From NCBI RefSeq assembly GCF_004124275.1, contig NZ_CP027218.1, forward strand, positions 2,855,501-2,919,500: a DNA stretch of 64,000 nucleotides, given 5' to 3'. The notes under the pieces are model-generated. The model was not told the DNA's origin and ran no database searches. It was given only the letters and a program-made list of their open reading frames with translations. Positions within the stretch are counted from its first letter, which is position 1. The number at the start of each line of letters is the position of its first letter. The translations under genes and the position numbers were made by a program. The DNA comes from Pseudomonas sp. DTU12.3 (GTDB lineage Bacteria > Pseudomonadota > Gammaproteobacteria > Pseudomonadales > Pseudomonadaceae). Positions 61,390-64,000 of the stretch are shown here, in pieces.

Positions 61390-62544
61390 TCAGTGGGAGC
61401 CGGCGGCTTTGTTGAGGTCGCTTTCGGTCCATTCGGTGTAGACGCAGGCGTCGGCGGTGGCCCAGCGTACTTGCACCGGGTCGCCAGCCTTGAGCGGCAT
61501 GCCGGCGGCTGACAGTGCTTTAACCGTCATTGAGGTGCCGCCCGAGGTGACCACGCTGCAGGTCTGGCTTTCGCCGAGGAACAGCACTTCCACGACCTTC
61601 GCGGACACCTCGTTCCAACCCGATGGCAACGGTTCGCTGACCGCTTGCGATACGCTCAACGCCAAGGCTTTTTCCGGGCGCACCATCAGCAGCACATCCT
61701 GATCGGTGTGCAAGCCGGCGGTCAGGCGAATCGACAACGACTGTCCTTCAAACGAAGCCGCCGCATTGCCCTGTGCCTTGAGCTTGAGGAAGTTCGAGTT
61801 ACCGAGGAAGGAGGCGACGAAGGCATTCGGCGGATTCTGATAAAGGTCATAACCGCTGCCCAGACCGACAATCTTGCCGTGACTGAAAATCGCGATGCGC
61901 TGCGACAAACGCATGGCTTCTTCCTGGTCGTGGGTCACGTAAACAATGGTGATGCCCAGCCGGCGATGCAGTTGGCGCAGCTCATCCTGCAAGTCCTCGC
62001 GCAGCTTCTTATCCAGCGCCCCCAGCGGTTCGTCCATCAACAGAATGCGTGGTTCGTAAACCAGGGCACGGGCGATGGCGACGCGTTGTTGCTGGCCGCC
62101 AGACAATTGCGAAGGGCGGCGATGAGCGAACTGCTCCAGCTGCACCAGTTTCAACATCGCATCGACACGCTTGTCGCGCTCGGCAGCAGCGAGTTTGCGG
62201 ATCGCCAAAGGGAAGGCGATGTTGTCGCGCACTGACAGATGCGGGAACAACGAATAACGCTGGAATACCATGCCGATGTCACGCTTGTGCGGCGGCACAT
62301 TGACCAGCGATTGACCGTTGACGAGGATCTCGCCGCTGCTCGGTGTTTCAAACCCGGCGAGCATCGACAGCGTGGTGCTTTTGCCCGAGCCGCTAGAGCC
62401 GAGGAAGGTGAGGAATTCACCGTCCTTGATGTCCAGCGAAATGTTATCGACGGCGGCAAAGTCGCCGTAGTGCTTGTTCAGGTTGCGCAGGCTGACCAGG
62501 GGTTTGTCGTTCTGCTGGGATGCGTCTTTGATCACGGCACTCAT
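61390..62544 (-). CDS. ABC transporter ATPase, spermidine/putrescine (PotA-like) family
   Basis: 384 residues. Walker A GSSGSGKSTTLSMLAGF, signature LSGGQQQRVAIARAL, Walker B ILLMDEPLGALDKKLRED and switch YVTHDQEEAM, followed by a TOBE domain (from about residue 290; VLLMVRPEKALAL). PotA-type importers carry polyamines, but close relatives carry other cationic or opine-like substrates. The ATG at 62544 has AGGAG 6 bases upstream. Last gene of a three-or-more-gene operon with the permeases to its right. Confidence 0.92.
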   Translation of the reverse strand: MSAVIKDASQQNDKPLVSLRNLNKHYGDFAAVDNISLDIKDGEFLTFLGSSGSGKSTTLSMLAGFETPSSGEILVNGQSLVNVPPHKRDIGMVFQRYSLFPHLSVRDNIAFPLAIRKLAAAERDKRVDAMLKLVQLEQFAHRRPSQLSGGQQQRVAIARALVYEPRILLMDEPLGALDKKLREDLQDELRQLHRRLGITIVYVTHDQEEAMRLSQRIAIFSHGKIVGLGSGYDLYQNPPNAFVASFLGNSNFLKLKAQGNAAASFEGQSLSIRLTAGLHTDQDVLLMVRPEKALALSVSQAVSEPLPSGWNEVSAKVVEVLFLGESQTCSVVTSGGTSMTVKALSAAGMPLKAGDPVQVRWATADACVYTEWTESDLNKAAGSH

Positions 62545-62561
62545 GTCGTACTCCTGGGCGC

Positions 62562-63371
62562 TCAGGCGCTGATTTCGTTGCGCCGGCGCAATGCGGCGGC
62601 GATCACCATGACCAAAACAGACAAGCCGATCAGCAGCGTCGAAGCGACGGCGATCACTGGCGTCAGGTCCTGGCGCAGGGTGGTCCACATTTTCACGGGA
62701 AGGGTTTGCAGGGTCGGGCTGGCCATCATCACGCTGAGCACCACTTCATCCCACGAAACCAGAAAGGCGAAGAGGGCGCCGGCGACCATGCCCGGGCGAA
62801 TCGCCGGGAACGTCACCTTGAACACCGCTTGCAGGCGCGAGGCACCGCAGATCACCGCCGCGTCTTCAATCGACTGATCGAACAGCTTCAGCGAGTTGAT
62901 GATCGAGATGATGGTGAACGGCAGCGCGACGATCACATGGCTGACGACGAAGGCGAACATCGTCCCGGTGTAACCGAGCTTGAGGAACAGCGCGTACACC
63001 GCCACAGCAATGATCACCAACGGCACGATCATCGGCAGGGTAAACAGGCCGTAGAGCATTTCCCGGCCAGGAAAGCGTCCGCGCACCAGCGCAAACGCCG
63101 TCGGCAAACCGAGGGCCACAGCGAAGATCGTGGTCAGCACGGCAACCTTGAGGCTGGCCGCAGCGGCGTTCATCCAGTCGGGGTTGGAGAAGAACTGGCC
63201 GTACCATTTCAGCGTCCAGCCCGGTGGCGGAAACACCAGCCACTGCGAGGAGCCGAATGACAGCAGCACGATAAAGACGATCGGCAACAGCAGGAACAGA
63301 CCGATCAGCCCAGTGGTGGCGTAGAGGCCGAAGCGCATGCGCCGGCTCATCGCATTGGGGGTCAGGAGCAT
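62562..63371 (-). CDS. ABC transporter permease, PotC-like
   Basis: 269 residues with six membrane helices and the EAA loop AAVICGASRLQAVFKVTFPAI (the coupling helix, in part). It belongs to the binding-protein-dependent inner-membrane family of polyamine-type importers. GAGG sits 9 bases before the ATG at 63371. It is 17 bases from the ATPase gene and 6 bases from the upstream permease gene, so the three are one operon. Confidence 0.92.
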   Translation of the reverse strand: MLLTPNAMSRRMRFGLYATTGLIGLFLLLPIVFIVLLSFGSSQWLVFPPPGWTLKWYGQFFSNPDWMNAAAASLKVAVLTTIFAVALGLPTAFALVRGRFPGREMLYGLFTLPMIVPLVIIAVAVYALFLKLGYTGTMFAFVVSHVIVALPFTIISIINSLKLFDQSIEDAAVICGASRLQAVFKVTFPAIRPGMVAGALFAFLVSWDEVVLSVMMASPTLQTLPVKMWTTLRQDLTPVIAVASTLLIGLSVLVMVIAAALRRRNEISA

Positions 63372-63377
63372 GTCGGC

Positions 63378-64000
63378 TTACCTCGCGTTACTGGCGCCAA
63401 CCGGGGATTCCGGCTGAAGCTTCAGGTAGAAGTAGAACAGCACCAGAGTGATCGCGATCAGCAACGCGGCGCCGGCACTGGCCAGGCCCCAGTTGAGGAA
63501 CGATTGCACCTGCTGAATGATGAACTCCGGCAGCATCATGTTCTGCGCCCCGCCGAGCAGCGCCGGGGTCACGTAATAACCGAGCGACATGACGAACACC
63601 ATCAAGCCACCGGAGGCCAGACCCGGCCGGCACAGCGGCAGGAACACCCGGAAGAAGTTGGTCCACGGACTGGCGCCGCAGATCGAGCCGGCCTGCAGAA
63701 TCATCGGATCAATGGCCTGCATGGTCGCCTGCAACGGCAGCACGATGAACGGGATCATGATGTAGCTCATGCCGATCACCACGCCGGTGAGGTTGTGCAC
63801 CATTTCCAGCGGTTGATCGATGATGCCCAGCGCCATCAAGGCCTTGTTGATCACGCCCGAGGCTTGCAGCAGCACCAGCCACGAATAGGTGCGGGCGAGC
63901 AGGCTGGTCCACATCGACAGCAGCACGATGTTGAGAATCCAGCGACCCCAGCCGCGCGGCACCAGGGTGATCGCCCAGGCCAGCGGAAAGCCCAGCAGCA
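63378..64000 (-). CDS. ABC transporter permease, PotB-like (5' end outside window)
   Basis: 207 C-terminal residues; the frame is open to base 64000 and the start lies to the right. It has the membrane-helix pattern of a PotB-type permease and the EAA-like loop SICGASPWTNFFRVFLPLCRP (in part), partner of the permease at 62562. A substrate-binding protein gene is expected further right. Confidence 0.9.
   Translation of the reverse strand, partial: LLGFPLAWAITLVPRGWGRWILNIVLLSMWTSLLARTYSWLVLLQASGVINKALMALGIIDQPLEMVHNLTGVVIGMSYIMIPFIVLPLQATMQAIDPMILQAGSICGASPWTNFFRVFLPLCRPGLASGGLMVFVMSLGYYVTPALLGGAQNMMLPEFIIQQVQSFLNWGLASAGAALLIAITLVLFYFYLKLQPESPVGASNAR

Overview
The window is a stretch of a Pseudomonas chromosome, most likely the P. 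fluorescens/koreensis group. The evidence is a GC-rich core with short intergenic gaps, three classes of REP palindromes typical of these genomes (GTAGGAGC, GTGGGAGC and GTGGCGAGGGG types), and recognisable Pseudomonas gene neighbourhoods. I found no tRNA, rRNA, CRISPR array, IS transposase or prophage.

Layout. 1-5.2 kb: a LysR regulator cut by the window edge, a rubredoxin-FAD reductase next to a Rieske oxygenase, a second LysR, a DUF2798 membrane protein and a cupin. 5.4-10.4 kb: a PoxB-like ThDP enzyme, a DUF72 protein, the manganese exporter MntP behind a yybP-ykoY riboswitch, and an alpha/beta hydrolase divergent from an HxlR regulator. 10.4-26.6 kb: an accessory island encoding contact-dependent growth inhibition (CDI). 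It has cdiB, a 2898-residue cdiA ending in a deaminase-like toxin, a SUKH immunity gene, decayed toxin and immunity pieces, a displaced second cdiA-CT/cdiI module with a one-base frameshift, and an RNA 2'-phosphotransferase gene (kptA). A duplicated 3' end of the flanking luciferase-like monooxygenase gene lies inside the island and records how it was assembled. 26.6-32.2 kb: a flavin monooxygenase, chemoreceptor, flavin reductase and NCS1 permease sharing a 15-bp operator-like motif. 32.5-40.2 kb: an orphan polyamine-binding protein, TerC, a Dyp peroxidase, an amidase, an AraC regulator, a bile-acid-symporter-type transporter and a secreted 13-residue-repeat protein. 40.7-49.8 kb: sulfur and one-carbon metabolism with B12 uptake. 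This holds the reverse transsulfuration pair, metE, a GNAT, and a B12-type ABC transporter behind a cobalamin riboswitch whose permease gene carries a deletion. 49.8-59 kb: phosphorus metabolism. A Ppx/GppA gene has a Pho box, a second Pho box faces a short terminated transcript that may be a new sRNA, and a phosphonate cluster follows (phnX, regulator, OPA transporter, Fe-alcohol dehydrogenase, phnEDC transporter, regulator). 59-64 kb: a ParD-like gene coupled to map, a hydrolase, and a spermidine/putrescine-type ABC transporter that runs off the right edge.

The most notable items are the CDI island with its recombination scars, the divergent Pho boxes with the candidate PhoB-dependent sRNA, the shared operator of the monooxygenase/chemoreceptor/permease group, and the deleted B12 permease.
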